Assembly: GCA_946482165.1 (NCBI GenBank)
Contig: CAMLQS010000001.1
Coordinates: forward strand, 1 to 56,657
DNA length: 56,657 nt
Source of the DNA: an uncultured Verrucomicrobiota bacterium
Lineage (GTDB): Bacteria > Verrucomicrobiota > Verrucomicrobiae > Opitutales > Opitutaceae
Reading direction: 5' to 3'
Shown here: piece after piece, positions 25,809 through 33,988 of the stretch
How the letters are laid out: each line of letters opens with the position of its first letter
How positions within the stretch are numbered: position 1 is the stretch's first letter
The notes under the pieces: model-generated
What the model saw: the letters and a program-made list of their open reading frames with translations, nothing else
Told to the model about the DNA's origin: nothing
Databases searched by the model: none
Translations under genes and position numbers: made by a program

Positions 25809-28457
25809 TCAGCCCGTCAGCACGCCGTTGGTGTTGGCGATGGCGACGCCGTCGAGCGTGTAAGGGGTGAGGTTGAAGCTGGCCGGCACGAAGGTGGAGC
25901 CGTTGTTGGCCTGGCAGACGAGCTGCACCTGGATGTTCGTGCAACCGGCGTAGTTGCCGGGCGGCAGGAAACCCGTGCGCGGGCCGGCGGCGAAGGCCGG
26001 CGCGCCGTTCACGAGAGGCGGCGCGTAGGGATTCACGACCGAGACGACGCCGTCGACCACGGAGAGCGCGATGTCGCCGCGGGTCGTCAGGTCAAACGTG
26101 ACCTGCGTCGTCGAGCCGTCGGGCAGCGGCGCGGTGCAGGAGAACGTGACGGCGATGTTCTGGCACGAGGCCGGATACGAACCGATCGGCAGATAGCCGG
26201 CCCAGGCGTCGGTAACGATGACGCCGCCACTGACCTGGAACCACGGGTATCCGGCCCACGCGGTCGAGATATCACCGGGCTTGTAGATGTTGTAGCACAT
26301 GCTCGACTTGAAGTGATACGTGTTGTCGCAGCGGAGGGCGCCCGGCCAGGTGCCCTCGAATTTGTAGTTCCACGAACTCCAGGCGCTCATCCCGCTCTTC
26401 CAGGTATAGGCGGCGATCGGGTTGCCGTTGATGTCGACCGGCGGGTAGAGGAAGAACGGCCGCGGATAGTAGGCGTTCGTGCACGTGTCCCACGCGTCGC
26501 CGTAGTAGCCGCTGCCGGCGGTGAAGAGCTGCACGAACGAGAAGCCGGAGACGTAGTCGGCTTTGTCGTCGGTGAAGCCCTGATCGTAGAGGTATTGGAA
26601 GAGATTCCAGCCGCCGTAGCGCGAGAGACCGCCGGTCGGCGCGAAGATTTTGGTGAACTCCGCCTGCGTCGGGTAACGCCACGCGGCGAGCGCGGGCGGC
26701 AGGTTCCAGGAATTGCCGATGAGGGCGCTGTTTTTCGTCAGCACGTCGGTGCCGGCGCTCCAGTTGCGCAGCTTGCCCGAGAGATGGCCGAGCACGATCA
26801 GGCCGCTTTGAACTTCGTAGTAGATCGTGCCGGGCTGCTGGCCGGCGACTTTCGGGAGGAGCGGGACGGCCATGTCGTCGGGCAGCACGCCGAGCAGCCC
26901 TTGGAAGCGGTGGCTGAGCGGCCAGAAGGTGGCGCGAAAGAGATCGCGTTGCTGAACGAGGTTGGGCGCGGCGCCGCCGCTGCCGGAACCGCCGATGAGC
27001 GCGGCGTCGTAGGCGGCCGCGGCGGCGGCGCTGACGGCGAGCGGGGTCGTCACGCTGTCGACCGCGGCGTTCGTCTGGTAGTTGTGCGCCTGGATGACGA
27101 GCTGCACGCCTTGCGTCTGCAGCATCGAGTAGTAGTGGAACAGCCACTGCGCCGTGGCGAAGCAGTTGCCGTTGGAGAGGAAGCTCTGGCCCGCGCCGTA
27201 GACCGCGCCGGGCCTCGTCATCGCCGTGGCGAGCGCCGCGGGCAGCGACGTGGCCAGACCGACGCCCATGATCGTGTCGTGGATCGTCTGCAGGGACTCG
27301 ACCACGCCGCCGTCGGGGTTGAGAATTTCGGTGGCGAAAGTCGCCAGGTTGGCGGGCGCGTTGCCGCCCGTCGCGGTCGTGGCGCCGGAGGCGATTTGCA
27401 CCGACGACTGGATGTTGGCGACCGCGGTCGTCATCGTTTCTGACACCAGGTTGACGTCGAGCTGATCGAGTTCCGCCAGCACCTCCGAGAGCTGCTGGAT
27501 GATCGTCGCCTGATTGTTCACGATGGTCGTGAGCTGCTGGTCGATCTGCTGCAGCGCGGCGGAGACGGAACTCGAGCCGGAGTTGAAGATCCAGGAACAG
27601 ACGAGCGACATGAGCTGGCTGCCCACGCCGGAAATTAGGCCGCCCGCGAGGTCTTTCGCGCCCCACTTGAGCAAGTCGGACGCGCTGGTCGAGAACGCGC
27701 TCTCGGTGACGCTCGCGGCGACGCCGTCGGTGGTCTCGGCGAGGTCCTCCATGCTGTCGGCAAACGCGCCGTCCTCGGCGCCGAGAACGTCCATCCAGGT
27801 GGTGTCGTCCGCGGACCAGTTGGCCGATTCGGGAATTTCGGGCGGGTCGTCCTCCGCGAGCGGCGCCGGTGTCGCGCCCGGCGTGTGCGCGCGTCGCGGC
27901 GGCGGCGTGGCGAACAGCGGACGCGTCGGCGGCGGCGTCGTGGCCGCGTTGGCGGCCCAGGCGTGCCAGCCTCCGGCGGCGGCGGCGGTCGCCTGGAGTT
28001 TCGGGAACGCCAGCACGTGCGGTTTGGCGATGTGCGCGAGGAAACCGGCGGAGTAGCCGGGCATGAACTTTGCCACCATCGCGCCGAAGAGATGCCCCTT
28101 TACGTGCGCGTCGGCTTGCGCCGGCGTGAGCGCGGCGTTCGCGGCCTGCACCGTGCGTACGGCGGTCGACGCGGCGTTCAGGTAGATGAGGGCGCCGGCG
28201 CGCGACGCGGTCGGGAGCGCGGCTTCATAGACGAGGCCGCGGGCGCGATGCGAAAGGGCCTCGGGCACCTGCGCGGCGGTGATGACAAGATTCGGAAACC
28301 CGTAAAGCGCCGCCCCGGGCGGCACCGTGGGACAAGTGAGCGAGAAGCGGCCGTTCGGCGCGGTGGAGACCGCCGTGAGAACCGCGCCGTCGGTGGCGAT
28401 GAGCGCGACGGTGCCGGGCTCGGGGTGTGATTGCGTGAGGAGTCCTTCGAGGTTCAT
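25809..28457 (-). CDS. Large multidomain protein: helical membrane-active-like segment plus C-terminal CVNH lectin domain
   Basis: An 882-residue protein of no family I can name. Residues 15-50 resemble a carboxypeptidase-regulatory-type beta fold (TVALIATDGAVLTAVSTAPN). Residues about 175-215 are proline-rich. Residues 262-291 are strongly apolar (GLISGVGSQLMSLVCSWIF), followed by a coiled-coil-like stretch at 298-352. Residue 593 begins WRYPTQAEFTKIF. Two half-repeats at 754-808 and 829-882 (LPIGSYPASCQNIAV, LPPGNYAGCTNIQVQLVC, IANTNGVL) match the two sequence repeats of one cyanovirin-N homology domain. No signal peptide is seen. Known CVNH domains bind mannose-type glycans. A pore-forming or effector role is inferred from layout only. 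Codon use looks native. Confidence 0.7.
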   Translation of the reverse strand: MNLEGLLTQSHPEPGTVALIATDGAVLTAVSTAPNGRFSLTCPTVPPGAALYGFPNLVITAAQVPEALSHRARGLVYEAALPTASRAGALIYLNAASTAVRTVQAANAALTPAQADAHVKGHLFGAMVAKFMPGYSAGFLAHIAKPHVLAFPKLQATAAAAGGWHAWAANAATTPPPTRPLFATPPPRRAHTPGATPAPLAEDDPPEIPESANWSADDTTWMDVLGAEDGAFADSMEDLAETTDGVAASVTESAFSTSASDLLKWGAKDLAGGLISGVGSQLMSLVCSWIFNSGSSSVSAALQQIDQQLTTIVNNQATIIQQLSEVLAELDQLDVNLVSETMTTAVANIQSSVQIASGATTATGGNAPANLATFATEILNPDGGVVESLQTIHDTIMGVGLATSLPAALATAMTRPGAVYGAGQSFLSNGNCFATAQWLFHYYSMLQTQGVQLVIQAHNYQTNAAVDSVTTPLAVSAAAAAAYDAALIGGSGSGGAAPNLVQQRDLFRATFWPLSHRFQGLLGVLPDDMAVPLLPKVAGQQPGTIYYEVQSGLIVLGHLSGKLRNWSAGTDVLTKNSALIGNSWNLPPALAAWRYPTQAEFTKIFAPTGGLSRYGGWNLFQYLYDQGFTDDKADYVSGFSFVQLFTAGSGYYGDAWDTCTNAYYPRPFFLYPPVDINGNPIAAYTWKSGMSAWSSWNYKFEGTWPGALRCDNTYHFKSSMCYNIYKPGDISTAWAGYPWFQVSGGVIVTDAWAGYLPIGSYPASCQNIAVTFSCTAPLPDGSTTQVTFDLTTRGDIALSVVDGVVSVVNPYAPPLVNGAPAFAAGPRTGFLPPGNYAGCTNIQVQLVCQANNGSTFVPASFNLTPYTLDGVAIANTNGVLTG

Positions 28458-28530
28458 GATGCGAGTGAAGACGGATGACTGACAGGAAAGTGGATGGGCG
28501 AGGTCGTGGATGACGTGTGGGCATCCCCGA

Positions 28531-28576
28531 CCGCTCGGCCGACCTCGCGGCTGCTGCGGCTGCGCCGGCCGAGCGG
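28531..28576 (-). terminator. Hairpin between the 167-residue protein gene and the CVNH-protein gene
   Basis: CCGCTCGGCCG (28531-28541) and CGGCCGAGCGG (28566-28576) are exact inverted copies around a 24-base loop that can itself pair partly. It lies after the upstream gene on minus. There is no clear T-run, so it may only attenuate or process a two-gene transcript. Confidence 0.5.
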
Positions 28577-28592
28577 ATGAAATCGTGCAGCC

Positions 28593-29096
28593 TCAGCCGC
28601 CGGTGATCGCGATGCCGGGCACGGTGAAGATGCAGGTCGTCGAGCCTGTGCCGCCGATCTGCACGGTGATGTTTCCCGTGACGCCCGTCGTGGCGGGATT
28701 GTGGATTTCCTGCAGGATGAACTGCAGGGTGATGCCGCCGTATTGGGGCATGTTGTTCAAGGCGCTCCACACCCAGAGCGTGCCCGCCGGAAAATCGTCG
28801 ATGGGCTCGGTGATCGGCCCCATCGAGCTCGGCGGGCTTAGCACGGCGTTGTAGGGATAGGGCGCCAAGCCGAAGAAATGCACGACCCGGCCGGACGCCG
28901 GGCTCGGCAGCGTGAAACCCGGCGGCAGCGTGACCATCCACTCGCTCGTCTCGGAGATGGTAAAGCCTGCCGGCAGAGGGAGGGAGAAAACCAGTTCGGT
29001 GCGCGCGCCGGCTGTCGTCGTTTCGGGATCGACGGTGCCGCCGGCGTTAAGGACCTGGGCGGCTGCGCCCGGTCGTGGAATCGGGGGTGTATTCAT
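28593..29096 (-). CDS. Beta-rich protein of unknown function, upstream partner of the CVNH protein
   Basis: A 167-residue protein I cannot assign. It has no signal peptide and only one cysteine, and is rich in alternating apolar/polar stretches typical of a beta sandwich (RTELVFSLPLPAGFTIS, EWMVTLPPGFTLP, GNITVQIGGTGSTTCIFTV). It ends in PGIAITGG, reminiscent of cell-surface or tail-fibre-like folds. It lies 135 bp upstream of the 882-residue protein on the same strand, and both lack export signals, so a joint function is plausible. The ATG at 29096 avoids a longer frame that overlaps the dinB leader. Confidence 0.6.
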   Translation of the reverse strand: MNTPPIPRPGAAAQVLNAGGTVDPETTTAGARTELVFSLPLPAGFTISETSEWMVTLPPGFTLPSPASGRVVHFFGLAPYPYNAVLSPPSSMGPITEPIDDFPAGTLWVWSALNNMPQYGGITLQFILQEIHNPATTGVTGNITVQIGGTGSTTCIFTVPGIAITGG

Positions 29097-29236
29097 GGCT
29101 GGTGTGCCATTGGGGCGCGCCATGCCTTCACCTGCCAACGCCGCTGTCAACCCATCCTGCGCTCTGTGACGCCTTTGTGGAAAACTCATCAAAGAACGCG
29201 TCGACTTCTCGGCGTTGGATACCGTTCCGTTTGAGC

Positions 29237-30415
29237 ATGCCCGCCCTCGCCACCATCGTCCACCTGGACGCCGACGCGTTTTTCGTGTCGTGCGAGCTGG
29301 CGCTGAAGCCCGAGCTGCGCGGCACCAAATGCGCCGTCGGCGGTCGCGAGCGCGGCATCATTTCCTCCGCGAGCTACGAGGCTCGCGCCTGCGGCGTCTA
29401 CACGCCGATGCCGACCTCGCGCGCCCTCAAAGTGTGCCCGGACCTCATCATGCTCCCGCACACCAGCGGGCTCTATGGCAAGGTCTCGCGGCGCATGTTC
29501 GATCTGTGCGAGACGCTCACGCCGCTCGTGCAGCGCAACTCCATCGACGAGGGTTATCTCGATCTCTCGCCCTGCGGGCTGCGCGACGCCGCCGCGGTCG
29601 AGGCCGTCGTGCGCGATCTTCAGCAGCGCGTCTGGAACGAACTTCAGATCCCGATCTCGATGGGCATCGCGACAAACAAACTCGTCGCGCAGATCGCGAG
29701 CAAGCTGCGCAAACCGCGCGGCTTCGTGATCGTGCCGCCCGGCGAGGAAGGCGCCTTCCTCGCTCCCCTTGGCATCGGCAAACTGCCGGGCATCGGCCCC
29801 AAGACGGAGGAGTCGCTGAAGAGCCACGGCCTCCTTCGCATCGGCCACATCCTGGAGCTTTCGGAGTCGCGCCTTGCGATGATCTTCGGCGACGGTTGGC
29901 GCGAGATGCGCGCCGCCGCGCTCGGCATCGACCCCCGTCCGGTCGAAGTTGATCGCGAGGATGCGAAGAGCTATTCGCAGCAGGAGACGTTCGGAGACGA
30001 CATCGGCGATTTCGCCGAAATCGAGCGCATCGCGAAACGCATGATCGACGAACTGATGCCGCAAATCCGGGCGGACGGAAAACGCGCCCGCACGCTGACC
30101 GTGAAAGTGCGTTATCCCGATTTTTCCCAGGAAAGCGCGGGTCGCAGCCTGCCCGAGGCCACCGACCTGGAGGCGCCTTTCTATCCGCTCGTCGCGCCGC
30201 TCCTGGAGAAGGCCTGGAGCCGTCGCCGCCGTCCGCTGCGTTTGATCAGCGTGCGCTTTTCGAGCATCGAGGATGGCTCGGCGCAGCTCGATCTATTCAA
30301 CGCCGAAACGGACGCCAAGCGTCGCAAGCTCGCCGCGGTGCTCGACAAGCTCAACGCCCAAGGGCGCGACATGCGCGTGAAACACGGGCACCAGATTCGA
30401 AAAGATGGCGGCTAA
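29237..30415 (+). CDS. dinB: DNA polymerase IV (Y-family translesion polymerase)
   Basis: A 392-residue Y-family polymerase. The catalytic acids are in VHLDADAFFVSCE (D11) and SIDEGYLDLS; the steric-gate region is ADAFFVS. The thumb helix-hairpin-helix is GIGKLPGIGPKTEESL, and the little-finger domain contains KSYSQQETFGDDI. A clamp-binding motif QLDLF sits near the C-terminus. The start at 29237 fits the family N-terminus. No LexA-type operator was recognised in the 140-bp leader it shares with the divergent beta-rich protein gene. Confidence 0.95.
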   Translation: MPALATIVHLDADAFFVSCELALKPELRGTKCAVGGRERGIISSASYEARACGVYTPMPTSRALKVCPDLIMLPHTSGLYGKVSRRMFDLCETLTPLVQRNSIDEGYLDLSPCGLRDAAAVEAVVRDLQQRVWNELQIPISMGIATNKLVAQIASKLRKPRGFVIVPPGEEGAFLAPLGIGKLPGIGPKTEESLKSHGLLRIGHILELSESRLAMIFGDGWREMRAAALGIDPRPVEVDREDAKSYSQQETFGDDIGDFAEIERIAKRMIDELMPQIRADGKRARTLTVKVRYPDFSQESAGRSLPEATDLEAPFYPLVAPLLEKAWSRRRRPLRLISVRFSSIEDGSAQLDLFNAETDAKRRKLAAVLDKLNAQGRDMRVKHGHQIRKDGG

Positions 30416-30482
30416 TTCTCCGAAGAACTCTCTTTCGCGTCCATCCTATGGCGTTAAAGTGGGTCGTTCACGCTTTCCCATT

Positions 30483-31052
30483 ATGCCGATCTACGAGTTC
30501 TACTGCGAAAAAAACCACACGGTTTACCAGTTCTACGCGAAGACGCTCGCGCAGGGTAAACTGATTCCGAAGTGCCCCGATGATCCGCGCTGGCCGCTCA
30601 AGCGCGTCGTGTCCCAATTCGCGTTCACCGGTCGTGCCCAGGAGCCAAAGGCCGAGAACGACCTGCCTGCCGGCGGCGATTCCACCGAGGATGCGCGCAT
30701 GGAGGCCGCCATGTCGGCGATGGAAAGCGAGTTTGCTTCGGTCGATGAAAACGACCCCAAGGCAATGGCGCGCATGATGCGCCGCATGTCCGAGCTCACG
30801 GGCGAAAAGATCGACGGCGAGATGGAGGAGGTCGTCCGCAAACTTGAGGAGGGCGTCGATCCCGAGGCGTTGGAAGACCGGCTCGGCGGCGAGGGCGGGG
30901 AGGCGGGCGAGGACGAGCCTTTCGGCATGGGTGCCGGCTCCGATGGCGCACCGGGCGCCGGGCAGGAAGCGAAAGAGGCGCGCATGCGTTGGAAGCTGCG
31001 GCGCGCAACGACCACCCCGCGCAGGGACCCGAAGCTTTACGACTACGAGTAA
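30483..31052 (+). CDS. FmdB-like putative regulatory protein with degenerate zinc ribbon
   Basis: A 189-residue protein that opens like the FmdB family (MPIYEFYCEKNH, then IPKCPDDPRWPLKRVVSQFA) but keeps only one cysteine of each CxxC pair, so zinc binding is doubtful. A long acidic, low-complexity middle and tail follow (ELTGEKIDGEMEEVVRKLEE, GGEGGEAGEDEP). The role is unknown. The ATG at 30483 matches the family start. Its stop is 21 bp before the next gene, so they are probably one operon with dinB upstream. Confidence 0.72.
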   Translation: MPIYEFYCEKNHTVYQFYAKTLAQGKLIPKCPDDPRWPLKRVVSQFAFTGRAQEPKAENDLPAGGDSTEDARMEAAMSAMESEFASVDENDPKAMARMMRRMSELTGEKIDGEMEEVVRKLEEGVDPEALEDRLGGEGGEAGEDEPFGMGAGSDGAPGAGQEAKEARMRWKLRRATTTPRRDPKLYDYE

Positions 31053-31072
31053 TCGGCGGCAGACTACGCGGA

Positions 31073-31867
31073 ATGTCCTCGCCCGAGCTCCTCATTCGTA
31101 TCGAAGCCGCCAAGCGCGCCGTGCTCGCGCAGGCCGATTTTCTGCACCGGGAGTTTGGGCGCGCGAAAAGCGCCTGGAAAAGCGATGGCACGCGTGTCAC
31201 TGCGGCCGACATCGCGATCTCCGAGGCGATTTTCCGGGAGCTTCGGGATCAGTTCGCCGAAGACGAATTGCTCAGCGAAGAGCTCGGCGACGGCGCGGCG
31301 CCGATTCCCCTGCGGTCCCGCTTCGCGTGGATACTCGACCCGATCGACGGCACCAACAACTATGCCACCGGCGTGCCGGTTTGCGCGATCTCCCTGGCCC
31401 TGCTTGAAAACGGGACGCCGGTTTATGGCGTGATTTATGACCTCGCCCGTCGCGTTCTCATGCACGGCGGTCCGGGCCTCGGCGCCTGGGATGGCGAGCG
31501 GCCCGCCCGCGCGAGGGTGGAGCCGATGACGAGCCAGCGCATGCTGGGTTTTCACAGCCCGGTGGACAAACGCTTCGCGCCCCAGGCGACCTTGCTCGTG
31601 GAGCGTTTCAAGATCCGTGCGCTCGGGAGCAGCACGCTCCATCTCGCCTACGTAGGCGCGGGAATCTTCGACGGCATGGTGGATCACAACGTCAAGGTCT
31701 GGGACATCGCCGCGGCCGTCCCCTTTTGTCAGGGCGCGGGCGCGGAGGTGCGCTACTTCGGAGCGCCACTTTTTCCCCTTCGGATTTTCGACCTGAAGAC
31801 GGCGCGCACGCCCTTCGTGGCAGGCACGCCGCAGGTTTGCGACGAGCTGCTGGCCCTTCTTGGGTGA
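31073..31867 (+). CDS. Inositol monophosphatase family protein
   Basis: A 264-residue Mg-dependent sugar-phosphate phosphatase of the IMPase/FBPase superfamily. The metal sites are the LLSEELG glutamate, WILDPIDGTNNYATG and, near the C-terminus, VWDIAAAVPF. The substrate could be myo-inositol phosphate, histidinol phosphate or PAP, and sequence alone does not decide. It starts 21 bp after the FmdB-like gene and is followed after 63 bp by the KamA-family gene. Confidence 0.88.
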   Translation: MSSPELLIRIEAAKRAVLAQADFLHREFGRAKSAWKSDGTRVTAADIAISEAIFRELRDQFAEDELLSEELGDGAAPIPLRSRFAWILDPIDGTNNYATGVPVCAISLALLENGTPVYGVIYDLARRVLMHGGPGLGAWDGERPARARVEPMTSQRMLGFHSPVDKRFAPQATLLVERFKIRALGSSTLHLAYVGAGIFDGMVDHNVKVWDIAAAVPFCQGAGAEVRYFGAPLFPLRIFDLKTARTPFVAGTPQVCDELLALLG

Positions 31868-31930
31868 CGTCGGGCCAAAGCGGGGCCGCGATTTGACAGG
31901 GCGTGCCTTGCCGGCAGCATTTCCGGCTAA

Positions 31931-33130
31931 ATGCCTTACAGCGAAGACCGGTCGGTTTGGTTCGAGGGCCAAGGACTCTGGCAACATGTGCCGGCGAGCG
32001 ATTGGCAGGATTGGACTTGGCAGCTCAAGAACCGCATCACCTCGCTCGAGCAGCTGGAACGCTATATGACGCTCACGCCCGATGAGCGAGCCGGCGTTCT
32101 TTTCGCCAGCCAGAAGCTGGCGCTCGCGATCACCCCTTACTTTTTCAACCTGATCGACCGCGACGATCCAAACTGCCCGATCCGCCTGCAGGTGATCCCG
32201 CGCAGCGGCGAGTCGCAGCTCCACGCGGAGGAGATGCTTGATTCGCTTGGCGAGGACGAGCACTCGCCCGTGCCGGGGCTCGTGCATCGTTACCCGGACC
32301 GCGTGCTATTTCTGGTGACCGACCGGTGCGCCGCCTATTGCCGCTACTGCACGCGCAGCCGCCTGGTTTCGAACGCGCAGGACTACAACTTCCATCCGGA
32401 ATACGAGCAGGGGCTGCGCTACATCGAATCGCATCCGGAGATTCGCGACGTCCTGCTTTCCGGCGGAGACCCGCTTCTGCTCGGCGACCGCAAGCTGGAT
32501 CACCTGCTCGGGCGTCTTCGCGCCATCCCTCATGTGGAGTTTATCCGCATCGGTTCGCGCATCCCGGTTTTCCTTCCCCAGCGCATCACGCCCGAGCTGT
32601 GCGAGGTGTTCAAGAAACACGGCCCGATCTGGATGAGCATCCATGTCAACCACCCGCGCGAGGCGACGGCCGAGCTGAAGGCGGCGTGCGAGCGATTAAG
32701 CTTCGCCGGGGTTCCGCTGGGCAACCAGTCGGTCCTGCTGCGCGGGGTGAACGACGATGCGGACACGATGAAGGCGCTCGTGCATCGCCTGCTTCGCATG
32801 CGTGTGCGTCCCTACTATCTCTACCAGATGGACCTCATCACCGGCGGTTCGCACTTCAAGGTCGATGTGCGCAAGGGGCTGGAAATCATCCGGGCGCTCC
32901 GCGGCCACACGACCGGGTATTCGATACCTCAATACGTAATCGACTCGCCCGGGGGCGGCGGAAAGGTTCCGATCAATCCCGACTACGTGGAGCACATCGA
33001 CGACAACGAGGTCGTGTTTCGCAACTACGAGGGCCGAACCTTCCGTTACCCGCTTGGCGCCACGCCCGTGAAGGGCGTTTCGCTTTCCTCCGAGGATCGG
33101 CTTCCTGCGCCGCAGGATTTCCACGCCTGA
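31931..33130 (+). CDS. KamA-family radical SAM aminomutase (lysine 2,3-aminomutase-like)
   Basis: A 399-residue radical SAM enzyme. The cluster motif CAAYCRYC (C133, C137, C140) and the PLP lysine motif SPGGGGKVPINPDY are both present, with VLLSGGDPLLL and FIRIGSRIPV typical of KamA. Members make beta-lysine from lysine (an osmolyte precursor) or, as EpmB, modify elongation factor P; EpmB is usually shorter, so a KamA role is favoured. No acetyltransferase partner is adjacent. A TTGACA hexamer (31893-31898) lies 33 bp before the start without a good -10. Confidence 0.87.
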   Translation: MPYSEDRSVWFEGQGLWQHVPASDWQDWTWQLKNRITSLEQLERYMTLTPDERAGVLFASQKLALAITPYFFNLIDRDDPNCPIRLQVIPRSGESQLHAEEMLDSLGEDEHSPVPGLVHRYPDRVLFLVTDRCAAYCRYCTRSRLVSNAQDYNFHPEYEQGLRYIESHPEIRDVLLSGGDPLLLGDRKLDHLLGRLRAIPHVEFIRIGSRIPVFLPQRITPELCEVFKKHGPIWMSIHVNHPREATAELKAACERLSFAGVPLGNQSVLLRGVNDDADTMKALVHRLLRMRVRPYYLYQMDLITGGSHFKVDVRKGLEIIRALRGHTTGYSIPQYVIDSPGGGGKVPINPDYVEHIDDNEVVFRNYEGRTFRYPLGATPVKGVSLSSEDRLPAPQDFHA

Positions 33131-33253
33131 AGCGCTTTGGGTTTCGGGGCGGATCCACCGCCCTGCATGCTTTTTGCGGCCGGCGCCGAGCATGCGTGCC
33201 GTAGTTTCCCGCAGGAGACGGCGGACGGGGCGCCGAATTCGTTGTCGATTCGC

Positions 33254-33583
33254 CTACGAGGCGAGCTGCAGGGCCAGGACGGGCGTATCCGGCCACGCGC
33301 GGCGCAGTTCGCTGAGGTCGAGCTCCGGCGCCTGCTCGGGATGATGGCAGACGATCACGCCGGCCAAGGCCTTTTGCACGCCCAGCGCGACCGCCTGGCA
33401 GGCTTCGGAGAACCACACGACGCGCATCATCTCGCCTTGAGTTGCGAAGCCTTGGGCGACGGTCTCCGCATATTCTCGCTCCGGACCGACCACGATAACC
33501 ACTCGTTCGGATGGCAGCGGGGCGGGTGTTTCGACTGAATCGCAAGCTGTTACAGTTACGTGCCTTTTACGTGGGGTGGACAT
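33254..33583 (-). CDS. Small receiver-like protein
   Basis: A 109-residue soluble protein. From residue 28 it has the alternating strand/helix pattern of a receiver or Rossmann-like fold (RVVIVVGPEREYAETVAQGF, MRVVWFSEACQAVALGVQ, LAGVIVCHHPEQAPELD, PDTPVLALQLAS). The phospho-acceptor position reads CHHPEQ rather than LLDxxMP, so it should not be phosphorylated in the usual way. It stands alone between kamA-like and the riboswitch region. Moderate confidence that it is a gene. Confidence 0.5.
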   Translation of the reverse strand: MSTPRKRHVTVTACDSVETPAPLPSERVVIVVGPEREYAETVAQGFATQGEMMRVVWFSEACQAVALGVQKALAGVIVCHHPEQAPELDLSELRRAWPDTPVLALQLAS

Positions 33584-33802
33584 GGCGGGCGGGGTTGTTT
33601 CGAACTCGTGTGTTTTACAAACCGAGCGGGCGGACCGAGGAAACTCCGAAGTGTCAAAACGCATTCGATTTACCCTTTCATAGATTTAACGGAAAATGGC
33701 GGGGACATGGGCTGTTGTTTGCACTTCCCGTGCCGGATCAGGGGCGACGGGAAAAGTTTCGCTTGCTCGTTTCACGGCCGCCCGCTTTGAGGACCGCTTG
33801 CC

Positions 33803-33900
33803 TGTAGGGGTGTCCGCCGCGGCGGACTGAGATTGCGGTGCGACCGGCCGCTCGACCCTTCGAACCTGAAACGGATTATACCGGCGAAGGAAACAGCAGG
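33803..33900 (+). promoter_or_regulatory. TPP riboswitch (THI element)
   Basis: The conserved thi-box parts occur in order. GGGGTGTCCGC opens the element (33807-33817). GGACTGAGA (33824-33832) is the P2/P3 core. ACCCTTCGAACCTGA (33856-33870) is the hallmark segment. GGATTATACCGGCGAAGGAA closes it (33873-33892). It lies 90 bp before the TonB-dependent receptor. When thiamine pyrophosphate is bound, expression of the receptor should fall. The rest of the gap 33584-33988 holds no gene. Confidence 0.93.
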
Positions 33901-33988
33901 GCGGCGTTCTCACCGCGCGATTTTCGCGCGGGCGCCGGCCTCTTTCTCACCCGGGAGTCCGATTTGGGTCGGGCCTCAAAGTCACACC

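Noticed and set aside
29097..29236. LexA-type operator upstream of dinB
   Set aside because: No convincing dyad was seen in the leader; a lineage-specific LexA motif cannot be excluded.
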